Shown: piece by piece, positions 4,781 through 5,728 of the stretch
Numbering within the stretch: the first letter of the stretch is position 1
Layout: each line of letters starts with the position of its first letter
Assembly: GCA_020832865.1 (NCBI GenBank)
Contig: JAJHRJ010000032.1
Span: 1 to 5,728, forward strand
DNA length: 5,728 bases
Direction of reading: 5' to 3'
Source: Desulfurococcaceae archaeon
GTDB taxonomy: Archaea; Thermoproteota; Thermoprotei_A; Sulfolobales; Desulfurococcaceae
Made by a program: the position numbers and the translations under genes
The notes under the pieces: model-generated
Database searches by the model: none
What the model was told of the DNA's origin: nothing
The model's input: the letters and a program-made list of their open reading frames with translations, nothing else

Positions 4781-5728
4781 GTACTACGCGTGGATACTAC
4801 TAGGCATACTAGCCTTAGTGTCCTTCTCACTTGGACTAATTGGTAGAATACAGGGTATTCCACTATTAAACCTCTACTTGGCGCTATTTGGCCTATTTGC
4901 TCTCACATATTATTACAGTTACCTCTACGTAGCTCTGAGAGCACTAGCTGAGAGAGTCTCAACTAGTAAGTTTCTCACTGCAGGTAGAGTTCTCTCTGAG
5001 AGATTTATTAGGATATATGTTACTAGTGCACAGGTACTAGGATTTTTCACTACGCTCTTAATAATACTGGGAGTTACAATTGGCTTTATTCACGGATATG
5101 TGCCACTAGTAGTATTCCTAGTTACTTTTACACTATCAGTAGTTTTCGCTATTACACTAGTATTTCCAAGTATCTATGTTTCATTTACGACTTCTACTAG
5201 GAGGACATCGTGTGAAATAGAGTTACCATTTCTCCTCTTACTATTCAGAGTGCTGAGTTCAACTCACTTGGCGCTCTACGATATACTGAGTGCAGTTGAG
5301 ACTAGTAGAGCTCTGAGAGCGTGGTCTGAGGAGGTGAAAAATGCGCGTAAAATAGCTACAGTACTCAATACTTCACTACTAACAGCTATGGGCATTGTCT
5401 CGGAGAATCATCCATCACCCACCGTGAGAGACGTGTTTAGGAGAATACTCACTGTTAGTGTATCTACGGGTTACTTAAAAGACGTAGTTGAGAGGGCTTT
5501 TGGCCACATATACACTCAGCTTGAAGCTAGACTTAGTGGACTAGCAGAGAAGTTCACAATTATATATGGTATACTAATATTCGCTCTACTCTTCACGCCA
5601 ATAGTCTTCGCGGTTGTTACTCCACTATATGGTGGAAACATGGCTATGTCTTTCCTAGTGCCACTCGCAGTCTCAATACTATTCTTCTTTATAATTTACG
5701 CTGTAGTCTCAAGTGTATACCCCTCAGC
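4776..5728 (+). CDS. T2SSF-domain membrane platform protein (TadC/FlaJ/GspF-like), 3' end outside window
   Basis: About 317 residues are visible and the frame is still open at the window end. It is the integral membrane partner that anchors the pilus motor. Helices lie at about residues 5-23, 28-50, 86-107 and 110-133. A cytoplasmic T2SSF-type helical region follows, with EIELPFLLLLFRVLSSTHLA (147-166) and a STGYLKDVVE turn (230-239). Two more helices lie at about 262-284 and 292-313. The order matches half of an archaeal two-domain platform. The start is odd: back to the preceding in-frame stop (4710-4712) there is no ATG, GTG or TTG. The first canonical codon is GTG at 4818, which would cut off most of the first helix. 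I chose ATT at 4776, which overlaps the ATPase stop and has GAGG at 4763-4766 upstream. CTG at 4767 or GTG at 4818 are alternatives. Confidence 0.88.
   Translation, partial: MKYYAWILLGILALVSFSLGLIGRIQGIPLLNLYLALFGLFALTYYYSYLYVALRALAERVSTSKFLTAGRVLSERFIRIYVTSAQVLGFFTTLLIILGVTIGFIHGYVPLVVFLVTFTLSVVFAITLVFPSIYVSFTTSTRRTSCEIELPFLLLLFRVLSSTHLALYDILSAVETSRALRAWSEEVKNARKIATVLNTSLLTAMGIVSENHPSPTVRDVFRRILTVSVSTGYLKDVVERAFGHIYTQLEARLSGLAEKFTIIYGILIFALLFTPIVFAVVTPLYGGNMAMSFLVPLAVSILFFFIIYAVVSSVYPS

Noticed and set aside
1..5728. CRISPR array, insertion sequence or integrase-related attachment site
   Set aside because: No regularly spaced direct repeats, transposase-like protein or long terminal inverted repeats were seen on either strand.

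Overview
The window looks like a chromosomal piece of a hyperthermophilic crenarchaeon (Thermoproteota; order not resolved). The evidence is archaeal TATA boxes about 25 bp upstream of inferred transcription starts, GGTG-type Shine-Dalgarno motifs a few bases before start codons, a codon style rich in CTA, AGT, GTA and AGA/AGG, and a secretion ATPase/membrane-platform pair of the archaeal type IV pilus kind. No insertion sequence, CRISPR array, tRNA or rRNA was found.

Layout: (1) 1-720, the 3' part of a surface protein with many N-glycosylation sequons and one C-terminal membrane anchor. (2) 721-1127, a 407-base stretch with no convincing protein gene. It holds a tight array of hairpins, one with a near-textbook kink-turn, so it may encode a structured RNA or a structured leader. 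(3) 1128-2146, a two-gene unit: a membrane-anchored protein whose ATH and LLTC strand ends resemble the His/Cys dyad of caspase-like (clan CD) folds, then a four-helix membrane protein that starts at TTG inside the upstream stop codon. (4) On the minus strand, 2202-2405 is a 4-oxalocrotonate-tautomerase-family protein that keeps Pro1 but lacks both classic active-site arginines, and 2483-2674 is a two-helix mini membrane protein. (5) 2890-3204, a small soluble protein of unknown function. (6) 3356-5728, a type II/IV secretion ATPase followed by an overlapping T2SSF (TadC/FlaJ/GspF-like) membrane protein that runs off the window.

The ATPase and the T2SSF protein are the motor and inner-membrane platform of one pilus or secretion machine. 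No pilin or prepilin peptidase lies in the window; these may be downstream. The minus-strand and small genes between the modules each have their own promoter and appear functionally unrelated. The least explained items are the kink-turn RNA region, the caspase-like membrane protein, and the T2SSF gene without an ATG/GTG/TTG at its expected start.
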